From: Nitrosospira multiformis
GTDB lineage: Bacteria; Pseudomonadota; Gammaproteobacteria; Burkholderiales; Nitrosomonadaceae
Direction of reading: 5' to 3'
NCBI GenBank assembly: GCA_017306155.1
Contig: JAFKJB010000010.1
Span: 1 to 64,000 of the forward strand
DNA length: 64,000 nt
The notes below the pieces were generated by a model. The model was not told where the DNA came from. It made no database searches and worked only from the letters and a program-made list of their open reading frames with translations. The translations under genes were made by a program, and so were the position numbers. Of the stretch, positions 1 to 9,962 are shown piece by piece (position 1 is the stretch's first letter; the number at the start of each line of letters is the position of its first letter).

Positions 1-1
1 G

Positions 2-391
2 CCGTCTTGTCATGTTCGTGGCTGCTCCCGTTTCATCGAGAAAGACCAGGCGCGCGGACGCGCAGGTCTTTTGCCAGTCCCGCCAGAGGCACCTTGCCGT
101 CGCCACGTCAGCCCGTTCTTGTTCGCTGGCCCGCAGTGTTTTTTTATAGTTGTATCCCAGCGAGCGGATAAACCGGTCAACGGAGGAGATGTGGACGCGC
201 GTCCCCAAAGTCTCTTCAATCCAGTCGCGCAACTGTGCAAGTGTTATTCCCTTGTCTTCCAGAAGCTTGCCCCGGACCTCGGCGGCATGGGCTTTTAGCG
301 CATGAGGCCGGTAGCCTCCGATCCTGCGCGGGGAAACGCTCCCTTCCTGTCTCCACAGGCAGACTGTCTTCGATACGAAGGATGGGCTGAC
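2..391 (-). mobile_element. IS630-type transposase, N-terminal part, running off the left edge
   Basis: Read leftwards without a stop, this frame gives an HTH-like stretch (VSKTVCLWRQEGSVSP), then RIGGYRPHALKAHAAEVR, LGYNYKKTLRASEQER and finally LVFLDETGAATNM, the first DDE aspartate region of IS630-family transposases that insert at TA. The first 20-30 residues expected for the family are missing, and the homology begins right after the 3' end of prsT, so the element is 5'-truncated or joined to the prsT end. Whether the catalytic half is intact lies outside the window. Family assignment is by motif recognition. Confidence 0.75.
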
Positions 392-410
392 TGAATAAAG
401 GAAAAATGTT

Positions 411-3200
411 CTAGTGCATTTGTTTCAACAACGTTTTGGCCTCATCGATGCTGGAAAAATTTTTTCCGGTAGCAAGAAGTTGTTCAAGTTCTTTACGGGC
501 TTGTGTCTTGTTGCCTGCCTTGGCCAGCCCGAACGCCAAGTGGTAGCGAATTTCCTCTGCTTGAGGCGCTAAAGAAACTGCTTTCTGTAGAAACGGTATC
601 CCGCGCGAGGTATTTCCTTGCTCTACCAATATCCATCCCAGCGTGTCCAATACAATGGGATCATCTGCAGCCAGCTGATGTGCTTTTTCCGCATATTCCA
701 GAGCTAGAGGATTTTTTTCCTGCTGATAAAGCCAGGCCAGATTGTTCAGCGAGGGAGCAAACTTGGGATTCTGCTTGAGAATGATCTGATACTGCTCGAT
801 TGCGGCTTTATTCTGTCGTTCCGACATGTAGGTTTGGGCAAGATACATGCGCGTGCCCAAGTCAGCAGGATGTTTGCTCAGCCATTCAGCCAGACGCGAG
901 TTTGCCTCCTTCCCCTTTCCGGCCTGAGTGAGAGAGGCATGCACCTTCATCATTAACGATCCGCTCTTTCTAAGAGAAAACGCGTGTTCGTACGCCTTGG
1001 CGGCAAGTTCTGGTTTCTTCTGTGCTGTGAGCAGGTCGCCTTCCAAAACGTATCCGGCTGGCGACTTTCCCTGCTGTTTTTGAATCTGCTTTGCAATAGT
1101 CATGGCTTGTTCATGATTGCCTTTACGCACTTCCAATGCTGCTTGGGCCAATTGCGCATCCAGATAATCAGGCTTGATGGTCAGTGCTTTTCTCAGCGCC
1201 TCTGCTGCCGCAGAAGGATTATTCATTTCCATATATATAGAGGCAATACGGAACTGAACAGGTGCGGATTCGGGCACCAGTGCTGCGAGTTTGTTATAGC
1301 TTTCCAGGGCGCCCGCTTTATCGGTATTTGCCAGTTGAGCCTGTGCCAGCAGGTCGAGTGTGGCTGGCTCCTTCGGATGGGAGGTCTGCAGTTTCTTGGC
1401 AAGGGCCAACGCTTTCTGCTTTTCGCCCTGGCGTAAATAATGCGAGCCGAGCAGGATAGCAGGTTGAAGAACATCTGGATTCGCTTGCATGGCGCGTTCC
1501 AGCCACTCGGTTGCTTCCTTTTTTTGGCCTTGGTTGACAGCAAGATCTGCTAGCGCAGACATAGCCTGAATATTCTTTTTGTCTTTCTCAAGGATGGCTT
1601 CGAAGCGTTTTTTCGCCACATCCGGCTTGTTATCCTGTAAATCCAGCTGAGCGAGATTTACTGCAGCCGGAAAGTAAGCTGGCTGGAGGGACAGTGCTTT
1701 CTCAAAACTGGCCCGTGCATTCGCCGCGTCTTTCTTACCCATATAGATCCCCCCTTTCAGGTTCTGAATGAGGGGATTATCTGGATGCTCTTTCTCCAAT
1801 GCTTTTGCTGCGGCAAGCGCTTTATCGAACTCTTTTAGACGCAAGTGAGTCATGACGAGCAGAATTCCGGCGCGGGGTGATTTAGGATCCAGTTTCGCTG
1901 CCATCTCCAACTCAGAGATCGCAGCGACGCTCTCGCCCTGGCCCAGCCTGCTCATACTTAAAGCGGTATGAAGCATTGCGCTTTTTGGCACGATATTACT
2001 GGCTTTTTCAAAGTATTCGGTCGCTTTCGCAAACTCCCTGGCTTGCATGTAAGCCTCTCCGGTCAAGGCGAATAACTGAGGATCCTCTTTCACATTCTTG
2101 AGTGCCGGGGTCAGGACGTCTAAAGCGCGCTTGGTTTCACGGTTTTTCAACAGCACGGAAGCAAGCAGCTTGCGCGCGTAGATGTTCCCCGGATCCTTCT
2201 CCAGATAATGTTTCAGATGCTGTTCCGCTTGTGGCATTGATCCGAGGGCGACCTGCACCGCACCTGCGAGCAACACGCTTGGCATGTGCTCAGGTGATTT
2301 ACTGAGTATCTGCTGGAGTGACTCCAGCGCGGCAGCAGGTTTTTGCTGGCTGTAATCGAGTAAAGCCTGGGTATAGAACACCATCAGGCTGGGACTGATC
2401 TTGCGTGCAGTGTCGATATTTGCCTTTGCCGCCTCAAACTTGCCCGTTTCAATTTCGACGGCTGCTTTGTTGATATAGGCAATGGCTGCGTTCGGTTTCA
2501 GCTTCACCACCTGGTCATAGGCGGACAGAGCTTTGTCGGATTTGCCCTGCATCCGCAGAAGGTCGCCCTTGAACAACCAGGCGTCGACATTTTGCGGACT
2601 CCGGGAAACCGCCTGTTCCGAGAAATTGGCTGCGGCTTCCACATCCCTTTGCAGCAGGGAATATTTCGCCAGGCCGATTAACGCGTCGGCAGAATCCGGG
2701 TTTTGTCCAAGCGCCTGCTCGAATAGTGCCTTTGCTTCCGAAGCCTTGCCTAATCCAAGCTGCGCATTCCCCCGGAGCGTGAGTATCTGCGCCGACTTTG
2801 TTTTGTCGGCCAGTTCTTTCGTTTCATCCAGGATTTGCTGATAGGCGCCTAGCCTGAGCAGGGCCTGTCCCAGTTCGGGCAGCACCCTGCCGGCATCCAT
2901 ACCCAGGCTCAAGGCCTTGCGAAGTTCCTTTTCTGCGGACTGAGAATCCCCAGTCTTGTTGTATATTGTGCCAAGCAGATATCGCGCTTCCGAGTTATCC
3001 GGGTTCTGTTTTAAGACATTTTTTAACTGGATGGTGGCTGACTTGTGATCCCCGCTTTCTTCATAGCGCTTCGCATCCGCCATCAGTTTCGCCGGGTCCT
3101 CCACTTTGTTACAGCCTTGTATGCTCCCCGCGGTAAGGACGGCAGCGATTGCAAGCGCCAGCCCCGTCTTTTTTAAAACAGTCTTTCTAAAAGCGCGCAT
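411..3200 (-). CDS. prsT: PEP-CTERM/exosortase system TPR-repeat lipoprotein (PrsT-like)
   Basis: The 929-residue protein has a basic N-terminus, a hydrophobic helix and a cysteine at about residue 30 (GSIQGC), consistent with a lipoprotein signal. The mature part starts NKVEDPAKLMADAKRYEESG and is then almost entirely tetratricopeptide repeats. Length, start and repeat content match the PEP-CTERM-associated TPR lipoprotein family, which accompanies exosortase and exopolysaccharide loci in Gram-negative bacteria. It probably sits in the periplasm or outer envelope and scaffolds polymer or protein export. No exosortase or PEP-CTERM substrate is visible here, so partners must lie elsewhere. AAGGAA lies a few bases upstream of the ATG and supports the start. 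Confidence 0.85.
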   Translation of the reverse strand: MRAFRKTVLKKTGLALAIAAVLTAGSIQGCNKVEDPAKLMADAKRYEESGDHKSATIQLKNVLKQNPDNSEARYLLGTIYNKTGDSQSAEKELRKALSLGMDAGRVLPELGQALLRLGAYQQILDETKELADKTKSAQILTLRGNAQLGLGKASEAKALFEQALGQNPDSADALIGLAKYSLLQRDVEAAANFSEQAVSRSPQNVDAWLFKGDLLRMQGKSDKALSAYDQVVKLKPNAAIAYINKAAVEIETGKFEAAKANIDTARKISPSLMVFYTQALLDYSQQKPAAALESLQQILSKSPEHMPSVLLAGAVQVALGSMPQAEQHLKHYLEKDPGNIYARKLLASVLLKNRETKRALDVLTPALKNVKEDPQLFALTGEAYMQAREFAKATEYFEKASNIVPKSAMLHTALSMSRLGQGESVAAISELEMAAKLDPKSPRAGILLVMTHLRLKEFDKALAAAKALEKEHPDNPLIQNLKGGIYMGKKDAANARASFEKALSLQPAYFPAAVNLAQLDLQDNKPDVAKKRFEAILEKDKKNIQAMSALADLAVNQGQKKEATEWLERAMQANPDVLQPAILLGSHYLRQGEKQKALALAKKLQTSHPKEPATLDLLAQAQLANTDKAGALESYNKLAALVPESAPVQFRIASIYMEMNNPSAAAEALRKALTIKPDYLDAQLAQAALEVRKGNHEQAMTIAKQIQKQQGKSPAGYVLEGDLLTAQKKPELAAKAYEHAFSLRKSGSLMMKVHASLTQAGKGKEANSRLAEWLSKHPADLGTRMYLAQTYMSERQNKAAIEQYQIILKQNPKFAPSLNNLAWLYQQEKNPLALEYAEKAHQLAADDPIVLDTLGWILVEQGNTSRGIPFLQKAVSLAPQAEEIRYHLAFGLAKAGNKTQARKELEQLLATGKNFSSIDEAKTLLKQMH

Positions 3201-3705
3201 GTAAATTCCTTTTCCGAATCAGCGACCAGGTCCACCTTCAAACTCCTGCATTTCCGCAGCCAGCACTCAATTTTATATCTCTGCGCGGTCCCAGTGAAAC
3301 GAGGGCGGCGCGATTTCAGGAGGGCAGTCGATACCCATGCTTCCCATTGGTTTGCCAGTGCTATTACGGCTCGTGAGCCTGAATATAAAGTGTGGCAGGA
3401 TAGTTCGTTCGTCCTGTCTTCCTTGATATCGGCGTTTAATGACAGGGCTCGAGTAAATTTAGTGTAGAAATATAGCAAGAGATCAAGATATTGTGTAGAA
3501 AAGATGACCTCGTGCTTCTGATTCGTTTGCACTGGTTATCGGTGGTTGCTTGAGGCTGCCGAGCGGAGTGGTTTATAGTGCAGTATTGCGTATTGTGGGA
3601 TCTGAATGGAGGTTAGGGGCAAGAAGTTTTCCTCTCAAAGCTCAAAAGAGGAAACTTTCGCCTGTCTTTTCGCATCCAAAGTTGAGAGCCCGTCAGGACC
3701 GCAGG
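3201..3705. other. Intergenic region upstream of prsT
   Basis: About 500 bases without a convincing gene. It must hold the leftward prsT promoter and the 3' end of the phosphatase gene to its right. I looked for a sigma-54 type -24/-12 element, since some prsT-like genes are controlled by PrsK/PrsR, and saw no good match. Short open frames here lack codon structure and recognisable motifs. Confidence 0.5.
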
Positions 3706-4488
3706 CTAGCGATGCGCGCGCACCCAGTCGCGCCACTGCATGAAAAGGTTCAGATCAAGGGCAGCAATGGCTGAGCGCTGCCAGAGCGGCTCGGCCCAGA
3801 AATCATCCTCGTTCAACCCGCACATGTGACCCCCTGCCTCTTCCAGGATCAGGCTACCCGCGGCATAGTCCCATAGTTTTTGCCCGCCGTGCAGATACAG
3901 GTCAAAACGTCCGGCAGCGGTGTAACACCATTCAAGGGCGCAGGACCCGAAGTTGCGATGAGAAGAAAACGGCTTTGCCGTAGAGACTTCCTGCGCAAGC
4001 CTGCGATCGAGCCGTTTCAGGTCCACGCTCGCGATTGCCGCCCGTAGCGGCGGGACATCCTCCTTTATCGGTAATCTTTCTCCGTTCAGGAATGCGCCCC
4101 TGCCTTTTTCGGCATAGAACATTTCATCCGCCACTGGATTGTAAACCACTCCCAGTATGCTTCTGCCGTGCCGCATTAATGCCACAGAAACGGCAAAGTA
4201 GGGCAATCCGTTGACAAAATTGGAAGTTCCGTCTATCGGATCCATGCACCAAAGTCCCGCAGCGCCTGCACGCCAGTGCTCGGCCTGCTCGTTTTCCGTC
4301 ATTTCTTCTCCCACCACCGGACCGGGATAAATTTTTCTCAACTCGCGCGAAAGCGTTTCCTGTGTGGCAAGATCAGCTTCCGTAAACAGGCTTCCATCAA
4401 CCTTGCGCTGCCGCGCAACTTTCATATAGCGCGGCATAATTTCCTGCTGGGCAACTGCTTTGACTGCAGCGATAACTGCATCAATCAC
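3706..4488 (-). CDS. Inositol-monophosphatase family phosphatase (HisN/SuhB type)
   Basis: The 260-residue protein carries the metal-binding signatures of the Mg-dependent inositol monophosphatase family: GEE near residue 60, DPIDGTSNF near 82-90 and WDYAAGSLILEEAGG near 205-219. Members dephosphorylate inositol phosphate, histidinol phosphate or PAP in the cytoplasm; the sequence alone does not decide which. Its start lies 3 bases after the stop of the upstream thioredoxin-like gene, so both are likely cotranscribed leftwards. Histidinol phosphatase is one plausible role in an autotroph, but SuhB or CysQ-like roles remain open. Confidence 0.85.
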   Translation of the reverse strand: MIDAVIAAVKAVAQQEIMPRYMKVARQRKVDGSLFTEADLATQETLSRELRKIYPGPVVGEEMTENEQAEHWRAGAAGLWCMDPIDGTSNFVNGLPYFAVSVALMRHGRSILGVVYNPVADEMFYAEKGRGAFLNGERLPIKEDVPPLRAAIASVDLKRLDRRLAQEVSTAKPFSSHRNFGSCALEWCYTAAGRFDLYLHGGQKLWDYAAGSLILEEAGGHMCGLNEDDFWAEPLWQRSAIAALDLNLFMQWRDWVRAHR

Positions 4489-4491
4489 CGG

Positions 4492-5049
4492 CTAGCCCGC
4501 TCGCCACTTGATGGAGCAGCCGATGCTGGGAATCTGATCCCCGGGACCGGCGCCGGTGCGGGCGACCTCGAGCATTCCTTCGAAAAGGTCGCGTCGTGCG
4601 TTTGCGGGCGCGGTTTCCTTGCGGGAAGCATCCAGGCGTCCACGATACTGCAATTCGAGCTTGTGGTTGAAGCCAAAAAAATCCGGCGTACAGACTGCGC
4701 CATATGCCTTTGCTACTTCCTGGGTTTCATCCCAGACATAGGGAAAGGAATAGGCATATTCCCGGGCTACGCGCCCCATGTTTTCAAATGAATCCTCGGG
4801 GTAATCCGATGGATCGTTCGACATGATTGCGATAGCGCCGATACCCTGCGCACGCAATTCGTTGACATCACGGATGATGCGTTCGTGCACGGCCTTCACA
4901 TAAGGACAATGATTACAGATAAACATGATCAGCAATCCTTTTTCGCCCCTGACGGAGGCCAGGTTGTATCGTCTTCCATCTACTCCCGGTAAATCGAAAT
5001 CAACTGCTTTCCAGCCGAAGTCACACACAGGTGTTTCCAGGCTCGCCAT
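4492..5049 (-). CDS. Thioredoxin-like redox protein (AhpC/TSA-type fold)
   Basis: The 185-residue cytoplasmic protein has a thioredoxin fold with an early CNHCPYV motif (about residues 45-51), preceded by GLLIMFI, and a conserved tail PSIGCSIKW with a third cysteine. This architecture is typical of a widespread uncharacterised branch of the redoxin family. No signal peptide is visible. A role as peroxiredoxin-like reductase or thiol exchange protein is inferred. The gene is first in a two-gene leftward unit with the phosphatase and shares its upstream region with rsmE, which is divergent. Confidence 0.8.
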   Translation of the reverse strand: MASLETPVCDFGWKAVDFDLPGVDGRRYNLASVRGEKGLLIMFICNHCPYVKAVHERIIRDVNELRAQGIGAIAIMSNDPSDYPEDSFENMGRVAREYAYSFPYVWDETQEVAKAYGAVCTPDFFGFNHKLELQYRGRLDASRKETAPANARRDLFEGMLEVARTGAGPGDQIPSIGCSIKWRAG

Positions 5050-5129
5050 ATTTTTCCCCCAGATCTCGTTTCTTTATAATGCCAGATATCGTTTCTTGCG
5101 CTGCCCGGGCAGAGGCCGGGCGGTGTCTT

Positions 5130-5158
5130 TTCGCAGAAGCTTGCCGTGCGGATATAAT
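5130..5158 (+). promoter_or_regulatory. Putative sigma-70 promoter for rsmE-argA
   Basis: A perfect TATAAT lies at 5153-5158, with TTCGCA (4 of 6 to the -35 consensus) 17 bases upstream. It points towards rsmE, whose ATG is about 115 bases downstream. Prediction from sequence only. Confidence 0.4.
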
Positions 5159-5272
5159 TGAAAGCAGCGCGTATACCTCGACAGCGCTTGTTGTTCCAGC
5201 AGGACTGTAAGATGACAATACTATCATGAGAAAGGCGCATTGATTGCTCCACCGTCTGATACTGAAGATGCA

Positions 5273-6040
5273 ATGACGCTTCCCCGCTTTTACTGTCCTG
5301 TGGAGATTCTTGCCGGACAGGTTCTGGAATTGCCCTCAGCAGTTGCGCATCATGCCGTCCGCGTTCTGAGACTCGAGCCAGGCGATGAAGTGGTGTTGTT
5401 CAATGGCGACGGCGGGGAATTCACATCTGTCATTTCACGCATCAGCAAGCAGAGTGTAGCTGTCATAGTCGAAAGGCATGTACAGGTCGAGCGCGAATCC
5501 CCGCTTGACATCCTGCTTGCTCAGGCGGTGTGCATGGGTGAAAAGATGGACTGGATCGTGCAGAAAGCAGTCGAGCTGGGTGTAACCCGGATTCAGCCTC
5601 TCATTACCAAGCAGAGCGTCGTGAAGCTCAGTGGGGAGCGCGGAGAAAAACGCGTGAGCCATTTGCAAAAAGTCGTTATTTCTGCATGCGAGCAGTGCGG
5701 CAGAAACCGTGTGCCGGAAGTGTTGCCGCTTGCGGTCCTCCAGAACTGGCTGGGCACGCAAATCGAATCATGCAGAACGTCCAGCGGCAGTCTTTCCCCC
5801 GATGCCCGCTTCATGCTCTCGCCTTTTGCAGGAAAGGGTTTGCGGGATTTCAAGGGTTCTTCAAATATCAACTCGATCATTTTGCTCGTGGGACCCGAAG
5901 GAGGGTTTACGCAGGAGGAGGAAGCGGCTGCAATGGTGGCGGATTTTATCCCATTGCGCCTGGGTAGCCGCATACTGCGGACGGAAAGTGCTGCGCTGGC
6001 GGCAGTGGGGGCATTGCAGGCGCTATGGGGTGATTATTGA
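5273..6040 (+). CDS. rsmE: 16S rRNA (uracil-1498-N3)-methyltransferase RsmE
   Basis: From the ATG at 5273 the product begins TLPRFYC and contains the RsmE core: AHHAVRVLRL near the start, MGEKMDWIVQKAVELGV in the middle, ACEQCGRNRVPEV, and the SPOUT knot signature VGPEGGFTQEE with RILRTESAALAAVGA at the end. RsmE methylates U1498 of 16S rRNA in the assembled 30S subunit using SAM. An upstream TTG at 5240 would add 11 unlikely residues. Its stop nearly overlaps the argA start, so the two are cotranscribed. Confidence 0.92.
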   Translation: MTLPRFYCPVEILAGQVLELPSAVAHHAVRVLRLEPGDEVVLFNGDGGEFTSVISRISKQSVAVIVERHVQVERESPLDILLAQAVCMGEKMDWIVQKAVELGVTRIQPLITKQSVVKLSGERGEKRVSHLQKVVISACEQCGRNRVPEVLPLAVLQNWLGTQIESCRTSSGSLSPDARFMLSPFAGKGLRDFKGSSNINSIILLVGPEGGFTQEEEAAAMVADFIPLRLGSRILRTESAALAAVGALQALWGDY

Positions 6041-6042
6041 TC

Positions 6043-7371
6043 ATGGATTTCGTGGCCTGGTTCCGGTCGGTAGCACCTTATATCAACAGCTTCCGCCATA
6101 AAATCTTCGTGGTCGCCTTCGGCGGGGAGGTCGTTGCGGACGGGAAATTCATCGAACTCGTACACGATCTCAATCTGCTTGCCAGCCTGGGCGTACGCCT
6201 GGTGCTGGTGCACGGTGCCCGCCCCCAGATCGAGTCGCGCCTGAACGAACATGACTTGCAGACGACATATATCCGGGGTATGCGCGTCACCGACGCGGCG
6301 GCATTGCAATGCGTCAAGGAATCGATAGGGCGGGTGCGCGTCGAAATCGAAGCATTGCTATCAATGGGTTTGCCAAATTCACCGATGGCCAACGCTGCGA
6401 TTCGCGTCGCCAGCGGCAACTTTGTGACTGCACGGCCAATCGGGGTGATAGAAGGTATCGATCTGATGCATACCGGAGAAGTACGCAAGGTGGATACTCC
6501 CGCCATCCGCTCGCGGCTCGAGCAAGGCGAGCTGGCATTGCTGTCGCCGCTTGGCTATTCGCCTACCGGCGAGATCTTTAATTTGACACTGGAAAATGTC
6601 GCAGCCGAGGCTGCGATCGCCCTCAAGGCGGAGAAACTCATATTTCTGATGGATACCCAGGGGATCGAAAAGAGCGCTGCTGACGGTGGGCAAGCATTGC
6701 TGCTGCGGGAACTGACGGTGGCGGAGGGCAGGAGCTTGCTTAACGAGTTTGGCAGAAAAACGGTAAAGCTTGCTGAGGATGCACAGCTTTATCTGCCTTT
6801 TGCCTTGCATGCCTGTGAACGCGGAGTATCGCGTATTCATCTGATAAGCCGGCACGTGGACGGGGCTGTATTACAGGAGCTATTCACGCATGTCGGCATC
6901 GGGACGATGATATCGGAGGGTCCGTTGCAAAACCTGCGGGAAGCGCGGATAGAGGACGTCGGCGCGATTTTGCAGCTGATCGAGCCCCTCGAAGCGGATG
7001 GGACGCTGGTGCGGCGGAACCGCGAGTTACTGGAGATGGAAATTGATCGCTTCGTCGTGATCGAGCATGATCGCATGATTATCGGTTGTGCGGCACTCTA
7101 CCCTTTTCCGGACGACAAGGCAGATGAACTCGCCTGCCTTACCGTTCATCCGGACTATCGCAGCGCGGGCTGTGGAGATGCATTGCTCAAGGCTATCGAG
7201 GTGAAGGCAAGATCCCAAGGCAGTAAAAAACTGTTCGTCCTTACCACCCGGACAGCCCATTGGTTCATTGAACGCGGCTTCCTTGCAGCAGACGTCGGGC
7301 AATTACCCAAGGTGAAGCAAGGGTTATACAATTATCAACGGCGCTCGAAAGTATTTGTGAAACCGCTTTAG
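6043..7371 (+). CDS. argA: Amino-acid N-acetyltransferase (N-acetylglutamate synthase)
   Basis: About 442 residues. The first 290 form an amino-acid-kinase domain (VVAFGGEVVADGKF, LVLVHGARPQI), the last 150 a GNAT domain (ACLTVHPDYRSAGCGDALL, WFIERGF), the classical ArgA fusion that acetylates glutamate as the first step of arginine synthesis. Kinase-domain arginine sensing is typical for the family. A TTG at 6037 overlapping the rsmE stop is an alternative start; the ATG at 6043 is preferred. Overlap with rsmE implies translational coupling, although the two functions are unrelated. Confidence 0.92.
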   Translation: MDFVAWFRSVAPYINSFRHKIFVVAFGGEVVADGKFIELVHDLNLLASLGVRLVLVHGARPQIESRLNEHDLQTTYIRGMRVTDAAALQCVKESIGRVRVEIEALLSMGLPNSPMANAAIRVASGNFVTARPIGVIEGIDLMHTGEVRKVDTPAIRSRLEQGELALLSPLGYSPTGEIFNLTLENVAAEAAIALKAEKLIFLMDTQGIEKSAADGGQALLLRELTVAEGRSLLNEFGRKTVKLAEDAQLYLPFALHACERGVSRIHLISRHVDGAVLQELFTHVGIGTMISEGPLQNLREARIEDVGAILQLIEPLEADGTLVRRNRELLEMEIDRFVVIEHDRMIIGCAALYPFPDDKADELACLTVHPDYRSAGCGDALLKAIEVKARSQGSKKLFVLTTRTAHWFIERGFLAADVGQLPKVKQGLYNYQRRSKVFVKPL

Positions 7372-7476
7372 CCAGCGATCGGATTCTGGCTGCTGGATCG
7401 ACTGGCCGTCGTGGTAATCGAAGAGCGCAGTGCGCGGCAGCGCTCTGGTCTACATTTGTATATTTTGGAGAAAGCA

Positions 7477-7749
7477 ATGGGAAGAACCGTAAATTGCATC
7501 AAGCTCGGGCGGGAGCTGGAAGGTCTGGATTTTCCGCCTTATCCGGGCGAGCTGGGAAAACGTATTCTGGAAAATGTTTCGAAAGAGGCATGGGCAGGCT
7601 GGATCAGGCACCAAACCATGCTGGTCAACGAGTATCATTTGAATCTGTCGGACATCAAGGCGCGCAAATATCTGGCCGAACAGCTCGAGGCATATTTCTT
7701 CGGGAGCGGCGCGGAACAGCCTCGTGGTTATGTGCCCCTTGCCAAATAG
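7477..7749 (+). CDS. yggX: YggX-type Fe(II) trafficking / oxidative damage protection protein
   Basis: This 90-residue protein begins [19 protein letters not shown] and contains [25 protein letters not shown] and a C-terminal [10 protein letters not shown], the full length and pattern of YggX. Members protect Fe-S enzymes from oxidants and may move labile iron in the cytoplasm. GGAG followed by AAAGCA immediately before the ATG at 7477 decides the start; the upstream in-frame codons are not part of the gene. It lies between argA and ppk1 on the same strand. Confidence 0.93.
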   Translation: MGRTVNCIKLGRELEGLDFPPYPGELGKRILENVSKEAWAGWIRHQTMLVNEYHLNLSDIKARKYLAEQLEAYFFGSGAEQPRGYVPLAK

Positions 7750-7813
7750 TGTACTAATATCAGATAGAGCACGGCAGCTTGAAGTGACTGCATTGGACAC
7801 ATTCAGAGACGGC

Positions 7814-9889
7814 ATGACCGATTCCAGAACTTCCGCTCAGTTCCTCAATCGAGAGGTTGGCCAGATTGAATTCAACCGGAGGGTGCTTGCGCAGGCCGAA
7901 AATGAGGAGGCGCCGCTTCTTGAGCGCCTGAAGTTTCTTTGCATCGTCAGCAGTAACCTGGACGAGTTCTTCGAGGTTCGTGTTGCGGGGATCAAAGAGC
8001 AGATCAAACTCGATACCCCCGGTTTTGATCCGGCGGGCATGCTGCCGCACCAGATATTCAAATTGGTGAGCGAACAGACGCATACGCTGGTGGCGCGGCA
8101 GTACGCGCTGCTGAATCAGCAGATCTTGCCCGGTCTAGCCGGCGAGGGGATCCATTTTCTGCGGCGCGCCACCTGGAACGATGCGCAGCGCGCCTGGATC
8201 AAGTCTTACTTCTTTCGCGAAATGATGCCGGTGCTGACTCCTATCGGCCTTGACATTTCGCATCCCTTTCCTCGGGTGCTTAACAAGAGTCTGAATTTCG
8301 CGGTGGAACTCGAGGGCAAGGATGCCTTCGGGCGTAATTCCGGAGTTGCTATCGTGCAGGCTCCGCGCGTGCTGCCCAGGCTGATTCAGTTGCCGGCTGA
8401 AATCAGCAGCAGCGCCTATAATTTCGTATTTCTCTCTTCCATTCTGCATGCGCACGTAGGGGAATTATTCGCCGGGATGAACGTGCTCGGTTGCTATCAA
8501 TTCCGCGCCACGCGCAATAGCGATCTGTTCGTGGATGAGGAAGAGGTCAAGAACCTGCGCATTGCCCTGCAGGGCGAACTGCCGCAACGGCACTTCGGCA
8601 ATGCCGTGAGACTGGAAGTGGCGGACAATTGCCCACCGCATATGTCAGTCTTTCTGCTGGAGCAACTCGGTCTTGCCCAGGAGGATTTCTACCAGGTAGA
8701 GGGGCCCGTGAATCTGGCGCGGATGGTGTCCGTCTTCGAGCGCATAGACCGGCTCGATCTGAGATATTTGCCCTTCATTCCCGGTCTGCCGCTAACACTC
8801 CAAAAGAAAAAAGCCGCGGATATTTTTCAGCTGATCCGCAAGAACGATATTCTTTTACATCACCCTTACCAGTCATTCCAGCCGGTAATTCATTTCCTTC
8901 AGCAAGCTGCAACCGATCCGGATGTGGTGGCGATCAAGCAGACTGTATATCGTACTGGCGCCGATTCCCAGGTCATGGCTGCGCTTATCGCGGCGGCGAG
9001 CAGCGGAAAGGAGGTGACGGTAGTGGTGGAACTGCTGGCCCGTTTTGATGAAGAAGCCAATATCAACTGGGCCAGCCGGCTGGAGAATGTAGGAGCGCAT
9101 GTGGTTTATGGAGTGGTAGGGCACAAGACGCATGCAAAGATGGCCATGATAGTGCGGCGTGAGGAAGGCAGCTTGCGCCGCTACATCCATGTTGGCACCG
9201 GAAATTATCATGCCAGCACAGCCCGGCTCTATACCGATTTCAGCTTATTCAGCAGCAGGGAAGATTTCTGCGCTGATGTGAATGAAGTTTTCACGCAACT
9301 CACCGGATTGGGCAAGGCGGGAAAACTCAAATATCTCTGGCAATCTCCCTTCAGTTTCCATAGCCAGATGATAGCGTCCATTGAAAACGAAGCGCAGAAT
9401 GCGAGAGCAGGAAAGCCTGCCCGGATTATCGCAAAGATGAATGCATTGCTGGAACCGGAAGTCATCAAGGCACTCTATGCTGCGTCCGAGGCAGGCGTAA
9501 AGATCGATCTCATTGTTCGTGGGGTGTGCGCCTTGCGGCCGGGCATCAAGGGGCTTTCAGAAAACATTCGGGTACGCTCCATTATCGGCCGCTTTCTCGA
9601 ACACAGCCGGATTTTCTATTTTCGCAATGGCGGCGTTTACGATATCTACCTTTCCAGTGCCGACTGGATGGATCGAAATTTTTTTCGAAGGATCGAGATC
9701 TGCTTTCCGGTTCTGGAGCCCAGGCTGAAAAAGCGCGTGCTCGAAGAAGGTCTATATGTATTTTTGAAGGACAATTGCCAGGCTTGGGAAATGGACAGCG
9801 ACGGCTGTTATCATTTGAAGCATCCCGGCCAGAGCAAGAAGCGAAGCGCTCAGGAGACGCTGCTGATGGAACTGGCCGCCGCGCAATAG
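7814..9889 (+). CDS. ppk1: Polyphosphate kinase 1
   Basis: From the ATG at 7814 the protein is 691 residues, the usual Ppk1 length. It shows the N-terminal FLNREVGQIEFNRRVL and SSNLDEFFEVRVAG, the middle domain, VAIKQTVYRTGADSQV, and the catalytic VVYGVVGHKTHAKMAM and YIHVGTGNYHASTAR blocks with the autophosphorylated histidine region, plus YLSSADWMDRN near the end. It reversibly makes polyphosphate from ATP. The following gene encodes a CYTH/CHAD protein, also linked to polyphosphate, which strengthens the assignment. The ORF opens 30 codons further upstream within yggX, but those codons do not match the family. Confidence 0.95.
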   Translation: MTDSRTSAQFLNREVGQIEFNRRVLAQAENEEAPLLERLKFLCIVSSNLDEFFEVRVAGIKEQIKLDTPGFDPAGMLPHQIFKLVSEQTHTLVARQYALLNQQILPGLAGEGIHFLRRATWNDAQRAWIKSYFFREMMPVLTPIGLDISHPFPRVLNKSLNFAVELEGKDAFGRNSGVAIVQAPRVLPRLIQLPAEISSSAYNFVFLSSILHAHVGELFAGMNVLGCYQFRATRNSDLFVDEEEVKNLRIALQGELPQRHFGNAVRLEVADNCPPHMSVFLLEQLGLAQEDFYQVEGPVNLARMVSVFERIDRLDLRYLPFIPGLPLTLQKKKAADIFQLIRKNDILLHHPYQSFQPVIHFLQQAATDPDVVAIKQTVYRTGADSQVMAALIAAASSGKEVTVVVELLARFDEEANINWASRLENVGAHVVYGVVGHKTHAKMAMIVRREEGSLRRYIHVGTGNYHASTARLYTDFSLFSSREDFCADVNEVFTQLTGLGKAGKLKYLWQSPFSFHSQMIASIENEAQNARAGKPARIIAKMNALLEPEVIKALYAASEAGVKIDLIVRGVCALRPGIKGLSENIRVRSIIGRFLEHSRIFYFRNGGVYDIYLSSADWMDRNFFRRIEICFPVLEPRLKKRVLEEGLYVFLKDNCQAWEMDSDGCYHLKHPGQSKKRSAQETLLMELAAAQ

Positions 9890-9962
9890 AGGCGGCAGTT
9901 CCCAGAGGCATGGTGTTATGCCCGGGCGATAAATAGCCGCTCCGGAATAATCGGAAAAAATC

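Noticed and set aside
3201-3705. Sigma-54 promoter for prsT
   Set aside because: No TGGCA-N7-TTGC-like match at a sensible distance was found by eye on the minus strand.
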